Source: Obelidium mucronatum (Eukaryota > Chytridiomycota > Chytridiomycetes > Chytridiales > Chytriomycetaceae). From it: a DNA stretch of 64,000 bases. The translations under genes and the position numbers were made by a program. Positions 8,289-20,222 of this stretch are shown piece by piece. Position 1 is the stretch's first letter. Each line of letters begins with the position of its first letter. The stretch lies in the NCBI GenBank assembly GCA_025765595.1, contig JAIVFH010000017.1, positions 1-64,000 on the forward strand, in the 5' to 3' direction. The notes beneath the pieces are model-generated. The model made no database searches. It was not told where the DNA came from and saw only the letters and a list, made by a program, of their open reading frames with translations.

Positions 8289-11200
8289 CTAATCAATTCT
8301 CATTGATTTGATCAAGCATTCATCCACGTGGACATTCACCTCAGCATTGGTGACCACTTCCAAGTCCTTATTGCATATCGGACAACAGAACTCAATCATT
8401 ATCCTTGCCAACTTCCTTGGACGTTCAGTCACACTTGGAATTGATTCAACTTCTTCCACGACACCGTCGACAATCGGATTCTCAGCTGGCGCAGCATAGC
8501 TGTTTCCAGTCCGTTCTTCTGATACTCGCCCGACATCATCAACATTCATGGTGCCGGGATTTTCTTTAGTGTCTACTAGCACCACGTCATCATCATCCAC
8601 AGATTCCGCTTCCACTACTCGCGCTTCTGACACATCAATACCATCGTGTGCATAAGACGCATCAGACTCTAATAGCCGTGCTCGCCGTAAATGAACGACA
8701 TTTCCTTCAGTCAGCTGCTGCCGCTTCTTTCTCTCCGTTTCTTGGAACCGATACAAGTCTTCTTCAATAGTTCCCTTCACGATAAACTTGTACACAGAAA
8801 CCAGATTCGTTTGCTGGGAAACATTAAAAAATTGGTTACTTTCCCAAGCTAATCAAACACAAAGATTAAATAAACAAACCCCATATCGAACAGCACGCCC
8901 AATTGCTTGCTGCTCAGTCGCAATAGCATGCGCACTACTATCTCCACTGGCAGGTTCTAACATGACAATCACGTTTGCGCATTGTAAGTTTGTCCCCGAA
9001 GCACTCTCTTGAAGACTCAACATCAAGACGCGAAACGTGGAGCTGGTTTTAAACTCATTAATTGGATCAGATATCCTTGAGGATTCAGTCGAATATTCTT
9101 CAGGGTTCAATTCCACTGTTTGTGGCTTATTCCTTTTGTTTGATGGTGTTGCTTTCAGTTGCGAAGAGTGGGTGGCTTCGTAAGCTTCTCTCGCTACTTC
9201 ATCGTTCAATTTTCTTTTCGGAAATCTAAAAAAAAAATCGGAAGCGTGAGATGTCGTTGTTGGAAATAAAAGTTTCTGGGTCCTACAAGTTTGGAATATC
9301 AAGTGCGTTGAGGGTCTTGGCAAGTAAGTTCAGCATAGAATGCCATTTTGAAAAAACAATGATTCGATTATCTGGAGACGCGGCCAGCATTTTCTTCAAG
9401 AAATCAGCGACTGCCGCTGGTTTGGTCCCATGCTTCATCACTATTGGAGGTACTGGTTGAAAAATCATGGGTGCTGGCTTTTGAGCGACATCATTTTCCG
9501 TTGGCCCTTCAATAGGTTCAGGAATGATATCAGTGTCCCCCGAAGCTTCGATAGGCTCAGGAACGGTGTCATTGGCCTTTGTAATATCCTTTGATGTTTC
9601 AATCGATTCAACAGTCGCCTCAGCTCGCTCAAGAGCAGGAGTGGCTTCAGCTTCTGTTGTTTTCTTGGCAGTGTTGAGATCAAATACTTGGTCGGCATCC
9701 ACAATCACTTTCCGGCAAGTGGGACAAGATTTACTCTTTTCAAACCAGGTGTCCTGTTGATGATTGCATGTTGAGAACAACTCACGTCGATTGATTGGAA
9801 ATAGTTTAAAACGTACCAAGCAAGGCCGACAACTGGAATGCCCACAGCTCAAAACAGCCAGCATTGTGACATCCTCGTTACACAATGAGCATTCGTGAAG
9901 ATTCTCTTTTGAGCCTTCCTCCTCTTCCAGGATCTTGACAGTTACTTGAGAAGGCACCGCAGCAGCAGAGTCTTCCACTTCAGAGTCCTCCACTTGCTTT
10001 TCCCCTGTTTCTTTCTCAGTTGATTGAACAACAGCGCTTCCACCCTTCAATTTCGCTCTTGCCGCTGCAATTTCAACTTCTCTCAACCCTTGCACCATTG
10101 ACAAAAAATACCGAATCTCAGCCTCAACTTTCCCCTTCTCCTGCCGATTCTGTTCCAACTCCGCTTTCTGCTCACCTATCCATTCATTGGTTGATTTCGC
10201 AAACGCGACACGCTCCAAGTTTGTCAAACCAGACAATATCTCCATTCCAGCCTCTCCTCTTAAATAAGTCATGGCGCCAAGCTCTCCAACCACTCGTAAC
10301 CGAACAAACCCGGTTTCATCTATTTCTCCCCATTCTTCCAATTCTTCTCCCAGGATATGACTCATGTCATAGAAGCTGAATGTTCCAAGGCCTGTAACGC
10401 GTTGCGAAACTCGTTCGTGGGTTCCGCTTCTGGAGATGGCGTCTAGGTAGGTGATGCTATTGAGCGCGCTGTTGATTCTGTGTGTGATTCGTTCGTGGCT
10501 TTGGTCAAGTTTTGATATTTCAGACTTTTTGACCTTGATCATTCGGGCTGGAAGCTGGTCTAATGATAGACCTTTTTGAGCGGGTTGGGGTGGCGGGTTT
10601 GTATGAGTTGTTTTGGAAGATGAAGAAGAAGAAGAGGAGGAGGATGAGGAGGAGCCTTTTTGACGCTGGTGATTGCCTTGTCTGGAATCCACCAAAACTC
10701 GGTTTGATCGTGGATCCAAATCAGCAATTCGCTGATTCCATTCGCTGCTGGCTTCCGGATGACAACAAAGCTGGCGCAGGGGTTCGAGTCTTTCAGCATA
10801 AAGGTTTCTGAAGGCTCCTGAGCCAATACGTGAGAGTCGCTCATCGTAGAATGCACGCTCAAAGACGGTATAGGGAAGAAACACAATATGCTCTTCATAT
10901 TTTGGCTCCGACATGATTGCCCTTGAGCCGGTAGATTTTCGAAACTCTGCAATAGATTCTGGAGTGTTTCTCAGGTACAAGTGTTGTTTGAGATATTCAA
11001 ACGCTTCATTGCGGTAGCGAGAAGCTGCCATTTTCGCAAACGGGTTTTCTGTAACATTCAGTTTGATTTCAATGTTGAGAAGTTGGTGGATTCCGTAAAT
11101 GCTTTGGTCAGCATGGGTAAATGGCGTTCCAGAAACGCACCAAACTAGAAGAAATACTCGAGTCAATCGTCAGACACTCAAATTATAAGTAATTGCTTAC

Positions 11201-11822
11201 CGTTTTGCGCATCAAACGACTTGAGTACATTCATATTCTCTGATCCATAGAGAATAGTTTCATGACATTCGTCAAACACGACCCTTCTCCATGCCACACC
11301 ATGCAACGTGGTGCTTTTCCGATTCTCGTCGGCCAGTGCAGCTTTGTAGGCGTCAGAAGTAAGAAACTCGACCGTTGCAATGACAATGTCCGCATCCTCA
11401 ATCCTGTCGGACATGTTCCTTGCCGTCAGCGCACTGAGCATCTTGACGCTCAGACTCGGCGCAAACTTGTTGATCTCGGCGCGCCACTGCAGCGCCAGAT
11501 GCGAGGGAGTCGCGACGAGCGTCGCGGCGGCCGCGTCCGCGTCGAGCAGCACGATGGCGATGCAGCACGCCGTCTTGCCGAGCCCGACGACGTCCGCCAG
11601 CACGCCGCCGCGCGCGCGCAGCCGCCGCAGCACGCCCGGCACGGCGAGCCCCGCGGCCGCCGCGCCCTCGATGTCTGCCATGCGCCGCAGCGTGCGCGTC
11701 TGGTAATCAAACAGCGGCACCGCAAGCCCCGCCGGCGGCGCGAGCGGGCGCGCCGCCGCGAGCGCGACGCTGGGGATGTGCAGCAGCCGCGACGTGTCGG
11801 CTCCGGCGTGTGCGCGCTTCAT
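8289..11822 (-). CDS. SNF2-family ATPase with internal RING and C-terminal UBZ4 finger
   Basis: Exons 11201-11822, 9817-11144, 9287-9753, 8880-9225 and 8289-8813 join in frame to 1095 codons. Helicase motifs are visible: GLGKT (about residues 80-84), DECHE (near 184), VSGTP (motif III), FRVLMLSLQESASGTNL (motif V) and QAIGRAVR (motif VI), then VYKFIVKGTIEEDLYRF. Between the lobes is a C3HC4 RING (CSLC...CGHSSCRPC...CPTC); a 63-nt in-frame intron interrupts it. The last 32 residues hold CPIC...HVDEC, a Rad18-type UBZ4 pattern. The order SNF2-RING-helicase C recalls Rad5/HLTF/SHPRH, which ubiquitinate PCNA or act on chromatin; no HIRAN domain is seen. A role as nuclear ubiquitin ligase/translocase is inferred. 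The first exon is strikingly GC-rich. It is divergent from the gene at 11923, with 100 bp between starts. Confidence 0.85.
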
Positions 11823-11922
11823 TTGTTTTGTTTTTTTTTTTGTTTTTGTTTTTGTTTGTTTTGTTTGTCCGAACGAGAGAATCAGTCAGTCAATCAACAA
11901 GAGATTACCACAAAAACACGAA

Positions 11923-14037
11923 ATGCCCCACACCGAAGACTCCCCCGACGACCTGGTACGTACGAGCCTGCACAGCAATCAATCCACCCGGGAATCAACG
12001 AGAATCCGCGCGAAATACTCACACGCGTCTCTAGCAAAAACACTGGACACCACACCGGCAGTGTCTCTACAGATTAAGTGGCAAGAAATTGATGGCCCTC
12101 GGCCTTCTTCTCACTGCTCTGAGTGCAATGTTTTTACTTCATCAATCCACCGAAAAAGAAGAACTGGCGGCTTCCGCAGCACCGCTTGACACCAAACCAA
12201 TCATTGATTCCGCCGAAACTCCGCCACCCAATAACGAGCCCCCCAAATGTCCGCAATGGGTCTCATTCGACGTGAATCTTCAAGGCGATAAAGACTTTTC
12301 GAATAACTGCCGGGTGATTGCGTCGTTGTCGACATTTGAAATCTCGCTCTGTGAGTCCATGCGGGAATGTGGACAAGGCTACTTTATTATTCGAAGGAAA
12401 GACAACACAGAATGCAAAAAGATGATGGCCAAAAGCATTTCATGGGACGTGGATTTTGAAACTTGGATGAAGGAAACAATTGGACCAGTTAAGATTCAAT
12501 TCTCTTTCTTTTTTTTTTTTCAAAATACCATATAGTCCTAAAAAACGAGCAAAAATTTAATCTATAAAGGATGCATTTACTGTAATCTTTTCGGGCCCTC
12601 AGCGAGCTGCTCCCACTGATTGGAGGCACCAAGGAAACTGCACCTACAAAATCCCCTTCCGCCTCACAAACACGGGAAACTACACAGTCACCATCATACA
12701 CACACACGACAACTTCCACGCCATTCAAGAAAAAGAACGTACATGGCAACGCGTGGTGAACCAGCCACAGATTGTAGACTTCCCCATCAACATCTGTTCC
12801 GAGCATTGCTCTCCCTTCACTGTAAAAAAAATCCAGGAGGAATGGACTCAACTGAAAAATTACCCGCTTTGCGATCGCGTGAAACCAGTCCAAGGGGTTT
12901 ACCTGAGATCAGGGATTGAAGGCGAAATGGCGGACCGAGAACAATACAAATACGATCTATTCAAAGTACCCTACTTTTGGTATAACTCTTTGTCAACCGA
13001 CGAACTTTTGCACAAACTGATGTATTTATTTCCAAAAAAAAAAAAAAAAAGGATGCCATTAGGTTGTCGATTTGATCAACTTTTTGAATTAGGAAGCAAC
13101 AATCGCTGCCACGAACGGAACCAATCCATTGAACTCATTGGCGACTCCCAAGTTCGCGTAGCATGGGACATTCTGGACCGCAGACTCGCAGGAACGAAAC
13201 AGCTCCTGTCTGATAATGTGCACGAAGGATCGCGTACAAACTATTACGTGAGCGAAGGGGACAAGAACACATTCTGGGAAGAAGACAAAAAGATTAGAGT
13301 TCCAAGTGAAACGGAACTGAGAACAATGATTGACTTTGGAGGGAGAGATGGACATTTGCATTGGTTTGCCAAAGACTATATGGACAATCCTGAATATGAG
13401 AGGGATGGAAACGCGGAAAGTGAAGCTGAAACGAATGGCATTGATCGAAAGCTGAAGCATTTTCGTTCGATGGTGTTTAATGTTGGGATGTGGCCAATGA
13501 GTGGGGTAATTCATTTGAGTTTTTGGAATTTAGGTTTCCTGATACTAAATTTTTTTTATTATTTTCGTAGATTCGAGATGGTGGGCATTTTACTGCTGCT
13601 CGATTCAAGGCCATGTTGTACTGGAGTGCAGAAGCAATGATGGAGATGAATCGCCGACGCATTGTTGCCATGAAAACGGAACCGATAAATATCGTGTGGC
13701 ACGGTACGAAGAAACCTTGTATATTTGCCCATATTCCTTCTCTAATTTCATTATTTGATGTTTAAAAGGGTTGGCATCGTTTCCTGTATACACAAGCCTT
13801 GACGATGACGACAAGAAACGGAAAGACTGGCGCAGCCCATATCGTTTAAAAATCTGGTCAGACATTGCAGAGAAAGTGCTTTCGAAATACGGAATCCGTC
13901 GGTTGGACGCGTTCGAGCTAACAATGCCGTTTCTTTACGATACACCCGATGGGGCTCATTTTTACAAGACTCCTGCCGTGGAAGCTGAAACGGACGAACT
14001 TTTGCATAAGCTGAATATTTGTGAATCAACGTTTTAA
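11923..14037 (+). CDS. Type II membrane SGNH / PC-esterase-like protein
   Basis: Exons 11923-11955, 12035-12487, 12603-13505, 13571-13703 and 13769-14037 join in frame to 596 codons. A short basic cytosolic tail precedes one hydrophobic anchor (LMALGLLLTALSAMFLL), so the catalytic part should face the Golgi/ER lumen or outside. SGNH hallmarks are seen: IELIGDSQVRVAWD (catalytic Ser block) and, near the C-terminus, DTPDGAHF (Asp-X2-His). This pairing is typical of PC-esterase/TBL/NXPE/Cas1-like families that acylate or deacylate glycans. A lysine run encoded by A17 at about 13034-13050 is either read through or part of an undetected intron. Substrate unknown. Confidence 0.75.
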
Positions 14038-14111
14038 GAAGAAGAAAAAAAAAGACGTAAAAATAATCATGGTATTTATTATTTCATCGAGACGCGTTGA
14101 ACGGATAGGAA

Positions 14112-15930
14112 ATGGAACAAAAAGAAGTCGAAAACATGTCATCATCAGACCCGAACCTCGCTCTCCCACAACCCATTGTAAGCCTCGATCCAATTCCAGC
14201 CACGGAATCCGCAGCACTGTCGCTTCCGATCGACATCAGTTGCAGCAGCGCCACACGAGTTCGAAACCACGATCTATTTATGCTATTCGCCCTATGGATG
14301 GAAAAGCACCCCGAAGAGCCTCCAACAGCTCACTATTACTCAGACGGTCTCTCTGCGGCGGGATCACATTCGCCACATTCAGTTGTGTCAATGCAAAGCG
14401 TGACAAGTCCATCCAACAGTCCCATGTTTGGGGCTTCTGCTGTTGGTCGGGCGACTGGATCTGGGATTGTTGTTCCTGCGATGCGGATGGGGGCTGTTCT
14501 TGTTGATTCGTTTGGGCGGGTGGCTGCGATCGAACGTGTGTCTTTCATTGCTGCCAAGTTGTTCAGTCGCTGACTTTTATTATTATTCAAAAAAAAAGGC
14601 ACAGGACATTCTCATGCGGCTGTAAGATGTTTGATGAGTGCGTCTGCGGATATAAAAGGCTGCGATTTGTACTTGTCGCGGTTCCCTTGTAGCCTGTGTA
14701 TGAAATTGGCCGTTCAAGCCGGAGTTGTAAGCTATTTTTTTATTCAAAGGGTTTCATACACTTAAACACTCCTATAGCGAAAGATATACTATTTCCCAGC
14801 TGAGCGTTGGGAACTCGCAGCCACGTCCGAAATGCGTGATGCTCATGAATCAGAAGATTTGTTTCAGCTGAGGGAACAAGAACGCGCTGAAAAGAATCGC
14901 AAGTCCGTCATGAGACTCGTATCCAACAATTCCATTGGTACGTGTCTTAAAAATAAAGAGAACCATGTTGAAGCTAATTTTTTTTTCAACCTACAAATGA
15001 CAGCCCTCACCTTGTTTATTCCTCAATGGGATCATGGTGAAATCGATGATCCAACTTTCCCTCCACCTTCACCGCAACATCCATCAAAGCAGAAACACAG
15101 GAAACCAATTGTTCCACAATCTCCCGAGTTTACCTGGCCTTTGGACAGAAATCTCGAAAATAGTCCTGGAATAGCCCGTCGATTCCCAATCATTCAACTC
15201 AAATTTGCCAGGACGTGTATGGCGCTGAATGCCATAGCAAAGAGGTATCATGTGCAAGCCAGGACTATGGAAGAATGGAAAGCAAAGCTTTTTGGAGGTG
15301 GCGGTGGCAGTGGTGGTAGTGGTAGGGGCAGCACTGGGGCGTCCAATAACAGCGAGGATATGTTTGGCGTTTTGGATTTGGCTTTGGAGGATGCCAAGGC
15401 AAAGCTGCCTAGCTGGGCAAGGCATGCAATGGTCTTGGCTCATATCGCAGCCAAAAGAACAGATGACCCCAAGCTTGGTGTTGGTAGTGTCTTGGTCGAT
15501 GAAGAGGGTCGCTACTTTTCTGTTGGATGGAATGGTTATCCCAAGAAATGTAAGGTTTTTTTTGAATGGGTCAAAGAGAGATAAAAATTCATTGTTTATC
15601 ATTTCAACAGCACAACATTTGGATTATCCCCAGGCTGGAGCAGATGACTCTGTGGAATATGAGGAGCTCAAGTATGATTACATCCTTCACAGTGAGCAGA
15701 ATGCTTTATTATGGAGAAACCCGCCGGGAATTCGACTAAAAGACAGTTGGGTTGTTGTAACGAAGCTTCCGTGTGATGAGTGCAGCCCGATGCTGTATGA
15801 TTCGGGGTTCCGGAATTGCATCACGATACCGCAAATGCCGAAACACGCGGATGACCCTGCGCGTTTGCGTGGATTAACGTACAACCGCGTTGCGGGCCTG
15901 ATGGAGCGTGTGCTGCTTTTTGAGGTGTGA
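14112..15930 (+). CDS. CDADC1-like protein with two deaminase domains
   Basis: Exons 14112-14535, 14599-14726, 14778-14937, 15004-15549 and 15611-15930 join in frame to 525 codons. The C-terminal domain is a complete zinc-dependent cytidine/deoxycytidylate deaminase: VGSVLVDEEGR, ILHSEQNALL (His and catalytic Glu) and LPCDECSPML (PCxxC). The N-terminal domain keeps the fold (MGAVLVDSFGRV, SRFPCSLCMKL) but its HxE motif reads HSHAAV, with Ala where Glu is needed, so it is probably inactive. It is followed by KIYYFPAERWEL, also typical of CDADC1. CDADC1 proteins act on deoxycytidine nucleotides; a nucleotide-pool role is inferred. A Gly/Ser linker lies near residue 330. Exons 2 and 3 are short and easily missed. 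Confidence 0.85.
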
Positions 15931-16015
15931 GGTGTGAGGTGAGGTGTGAGTGTGAGTGGGTGAAGGAAGAAAGTGCAAAAAAGCAAAGCACCGCAAACAA
16001 AAACAAAAACAAATA

Positions 16016-17516
16016 ATGATGGCGGCCCCTCTCGATGCAACCACGCAACCGCAGCCACAGCAACACCAGGCGATGCTCATGACGCCGCACGACGTGGTCG
16101 CGTCGCACCTGTACCACGTGGGGTTCGTGCAGGGTCTGCACTCGGACGTGCTCGTGCGCATCGCCTTCGCCGCGCCGCCGCCGCCGCCGGACGCCGCCGC
16201 CGCCGCAGCCGCCGCCGCCGAAGACGCGGCGCCCGAGACGGTGTTCAAGCTGCACAAGCTGCTCGCCGTGCGGTCGCCGTTCCTGGGCGCGCTGATTGCC
16301 GACGCCGAGATGCGCAGCGAGGGGTGAGTGCCGCGTGTCGTGTCGTGTGTGCGCGCCCGGTGTTTCTAACGCGCCGCCTAGCTACGGCCACCCCGTCGAG
16401 CTCGTGCTGCCCATCGCTGACCCGAACATCAACCACGAGGGTCTGTCCATCGCCTTCGGCAGTCTGTACGCAGACTACGCTCACCAGATCCTGACTCAGT
16501 CCATCCAGCAGCAGGGCACGACGCAGGAGCAGCGCTCGCGTCTGCTCAAGGGCGTGCTGAGCGCCTCGTGTCTGCTGCACCTGCCCAACCTGGCGTCGCT
16601 GGCTGCGGACCTCATCAAAGCAGACATCAACCGAACAACCCTCGCTGACTATTGCTCGTTCGTCAGTCAGCACACGGAATCAATTGCAAAAGATGCGACT
16701 GTCGGTGCCAACGGTTCGACTGCGGTTGCACCCTCTGCGTCGCCATCTTCCACTTGGGTGCTTGAAATTCGCGATGCCATCTTTGCCTTTTTGTGCAAAG
16801 GGATCGTTCGTGAGATTTGTGAACGCAGAGCTTCTCTGATTTGGGGTAATAAGGGAAGTGATGCGTACAAGGAGCTTGTCCAAGCCTTTTCGGATTTGCC
16901 ATTTGAATGGTTAAAGAAGGTGGTTGAAGGAAAGGACTTTGAAGTTCCAAATGACATGGAGAGGTATGTTTTATCGTTCTTTTTCGCCGAAGGCGAGATC
17001 GCACGACGTGGAGCGAGGCACGAGTGCCCTTTCCTTTTTTACTCTGTCGTACATGCAGCAGAATTACCAAAAAAAACTAATCATATCTATATCTTATCCT
17101 ACTCAGATTCGCATTTGCCAAAGAAGTCGTTGCTGTTCGTGCCAAAAAGCAACGCTCCACAAAATCCAACCTTGTAACTGGCGAAGAAAATGTCCTCCTT
17201 GCATTCGGTGGTGGTAAAGCGGGTGCATTCTGGAGTCACGATTGTTCGCAAAGCTCCAAAGCTAGTGATGACGCCTCAAGTACAGCAGCAACAACAATTT
17301 ATGCAAAAGCAACAGCTGCAATATCAACAACAGCAGCAGCAATACCTCCAGCAGCAGCAACAGCAGCAGCAGCATTTGCATTACAGTGTGATGGATCAAT
17401 ACACGGACATCCAAGCGCAACAACAGGCGCAACAATTGTACCACCAAAATATGGCTGCTCAGGGATTCAATGGTATGGTCCCTCAAGAACGTCGCGTATG
17501 GAAAGCAGGAAACTGA
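16016..17516 (+). CDS. BTB/POZ domain protein with poly-Gln tail, frameshifted near 17.2 kb
   Basis: Exons 16016-16323, 16382-16963 and 17107 onward. A BTB core is visible (SDVLVRIAF, then FKLHKLLAVRSPFLGALI, then ELVLPIADPNINHEGLSIAFGSLYADY); a poly-Ala/Pro insert interrupts it near residues 55-75. The middle region with Leu-rich helices resembles BACK-like segments of fungal BTB proteins. After ENVLLAFGGGK (about 17205) the frame must shift +1 to reach VTIVRKAPKLV, a Gln-rich stretch (CAG/CAA repeats, 17280-17375) and the end ERRVWKAGN at 17516. Without a shift the third exon reads on in a low-complexity frame. Either a one-base error, a real frameshift, or a very short unseen intron is present. 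Partner and function unknown; BTB proteins often recruit cullin-3. Confidence 0.7.
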
Positions 17517-17847
17517 AGAAGTTTGCGCCAATGTTTATTTTGAATTCGGAGAATCAGCATCTGCTATCTAATGATGAATGAGGTTTTGTTGGGTGTTGGA
17601 TTGTTTGGGGGAAGTTTTTCTTTTTTTGCTGTTTGTGGTTATATATTACTTTTTTTGTTGAGCTTCTTGGGATAGAGAAGTTATTAAAGTGCAAACGGTA
17701 CTTTCTGTTTACAATGAATTATGTGCAACATCCATGATTATTCTATGTTTTTTTTACTCTACTTTCTACTTCTAAACTCAACCAACAGACAGGCGAAAGA
17801 AAGGAAAAAAAAACATGTAGATACTACACGACTCGACTCAGGCACAT
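17517..17847. other. Intergenic, convergent 3' ends
   Basis: Separates the BTB gene (+) from the F-box-like gene (-). It is AT-rich with T-runs and presumably holds both 3' untranslated regions and polyadenylation signals. No ORF or RNA gene is supported. Confidence 0.7.
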
Positions 17848-20048
17848 TCAGGGAAAACTGAATCCTCCAAAGAGGCGTTCAGTTGGGACTGTCACTTGTG
17901 TGACAGTCATTTTGTACACTACGGTAACTGTACCGTATTTTTGGCCTTTGGCCCACTTATCAAAGAGCTCTACTCGCTCTTCCTCACTTGTCCCCACCTT
18001 CCCCTCCATTCCACAGAGAGACTCCAGGTACTCCTCTACGTACCCCATCCAAGACGCCACAACGCCCTTCTTCCAGTACCGTGGATTCGCCAGAATGGTC
18101 TTCTTCATATCGCGGCGTACGGTGAACGCGATATCGACCCCCTTCTTGGCCTCCACCTTCTCACCACTACCCTCGCCCCACGGCAAGTCCACATGCGCAC
18201 ATCGTGGAACGTCATCAACCAAGTTGACTGACATAGCGGCGGCATTACGACGATAACAATCAATCGTCAACTGCAAAGCCGCCGCCGCCTGGTGACACAC
18301 ATCACCACCACCAATAACCACTTTCCTGGCATCAAACGCCGAGGAAATGAGGATGGACCCAGAATCCCCCTCCTTGGGTCTGTAGTACTGACACTTTGAC
18401 GTGTAGTCAGTACTCACTGGGTCCAACTCCAACACAGCATTCCCCGCGACGGAATGCTTGGCATTCAACGACTTGACGTCCTTGATGCGGACGTCAAGGC
18501 GGCGTTGGTACCGCAAGTGCGGGTTGGGGATTCTTTTGGCGTTGATATCTCGGTGGTCGATTGCCAAGAGTGCCTGTGGGACCGCCTTTTTCATGAAACT
18601 TTGCCGTGTTTTGGAGTTGCCAAAGGAGCTTGCGGGAGTGGTTCCAGGAGGAGAGGTTGGCGCCGCAGCCGGTTTCCATTGGCTTGACAGTCAGCATTAG
18701 GATTTGGGTGAGGATTTTGGGTGGGAGTGAGGCGAGGCTGGTGGGGGTTGATGTAGTAGCTGGCGTGTTGGTTGGTGCGATTCTGGTGGAGTTGCACTTG
18801 TTGTTGTTGGTGGTTTTGAGGAGGGCTGGTTCAGGAACGGCTTGCCAGAAGCACAAATCGTGAGCTGCATCCATCATTTGTCCAAAAGCGGTTTTGTTTT
18901 GGATTGCCTTAATGGAAGAAGCAGGCTGTGCCTGAGATTCGAGATCGCGAATACATGGCAGTGTGGTGGCAGAACCACTTGATGATGATTCTTTTTGGTT
19001 TGCGGCGGCACTGGACTCTTGCTTTTCTTCTTTCTCGTCATCACTCGAATCGCTGAATAGGGTGTCATAACTGGAATTTGCATTTAGGGCAGGGACTTCT
19101 AAATAATCAATTTGTTTTTGTTTAGTGTCTTACAACCATGGACCTTAACAAACATAATTAGAAACTTACCACTACGCTCAACCGGTTCATTCTTCACAAC
19201 TGCTGGCTCAATCGACTTTTTCACTGCTTCTTGCTTCTCGGTACTACTGGCTGGGCTTGTTTTTACCACTGGGACAACTCGGACTGGGGCAACTTCACGG
19301 ACACCAAGAACAACAGAAGAAGCCAAGGATACAATCGAATGAATAGGCGATGGAAGGATATTTCTGGAAGCTGAAAGGGCAAATCTGGAGACTCTGGTAA
19401 ACGTGCTTGGGCTGGTACTGGGCAAAAGGTGTTCTTGATTTCCTTCATTCGGAGAGACTTCCCGACGTTCGTCACTGGAAGTATTCAAAAACATGTTGGG
19501 GCAGTCAAAGTATTCTTGGCTCGAGTCGCTTTCGTATTGGAGATTTTCAGAATTTTTCTTGGGGTGGTGTGTAAATCACTTCGGGGATTTGTTCGCGTCG
19601 TCGTCGTCGTTTTCTTCGTCGTTGGCGTGGCAGTAGCAATAACCTGGAGGGTCGTTCTTCATTTTCTTCATCATGTCTTGTCTCAAAGTTTCCAGCACTA
19701 GAAACGCGTGAAATGTTAGTCAAGGGAAGAACGAAAAAAAAAATAATAACAACTCAACTCTTATTATTCCGTGCCGCTTGCGCCATCATCATACATTCCA
19801 TTACTGCGTTGTTCATATTATTGGCTGCTTGTGCGTTATTACTTTGATTTGGTCTTGTTTGGTGGGAGTCTTTAAGTGTTTCGAATTTCAGGGTCAACTT
19901 TTCAATTTCTGCTCGCATGGCTAGTATCCAGTCTGAAAGGGCGTCAACTTTCTCTTCCATATCTAGCCGATACTGTCTGCGCTTGGGAGGACTCTGCTGC
20001 TAGTAGCTGCTTGACAAGCGCCGTGACATGTTCTATCGTGATGGTCAT
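17848..20048 (-). pseudogene. F-box-like gene with disrupted frames (possible pseudogene)
   Basis: Fragments on the minus strand form one gene-like series. 20048-19945 reads MTITIEHVTALVKQLL, out of frame with the next fragment MEEKVDALSDWILAMRAEIE (from 19960). An intron follows, then an acidic block whose in-frame TGA near 19576 could lie in a 51-nt intron. Then Ser/Thr-rich sequence and an F-box-like start (LASLPPKILTQILML, about 18740-18700). The frame shifts near 18605, after which VPQALLAIDHRDINAKRIPN runs to the stop at 17848. At least two frame breaks are needed, so either this is a decaying gene or the sequence carries errors. If expressed, it would be an SCF-type substrate adaptor; the C-terminal domain is not recognised. 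Confidence 0.5.
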
Positions 20049-20222
20049 TTTTTATATTTGGGGGGTTATATTTGAAGGCAAAGGGATTGGCACTTGCAGA
20101 TTGCCCTAAAAGGAATTTCGTGACAATTATAACAATAGGCCACCTTTATTGACGTAAAATAGATACACTACGCAAGTTTATTTTTTTTTGTTTAGATACA
20201 TTATAGTATTTGTTGGTATCTA

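Noticed and set aside
10770..10800. GGTTCGAGTC resembling a tRNA B-box
   Set aside because: No matching A-box or cloverleaf around it, and it lies inside the SNF2 coding exon. I saw no convincing tRNA, rRNA or CRISPR-like array in the window.
11262..12077. Long Arg-rich + strand frame opposite the SNF2 gene
   Set aside because: It is the antisense shadow of the GC-rich first exon, which has few stops in any frame; the minus strand carries helicase motifs.
15973..16494. Long Arg/Ala-rich frames on both strands over the BTB 5' end
   Set aside because: GC-rich sequence lacks stops; only the frame with the BTB core and splice sites is supported.
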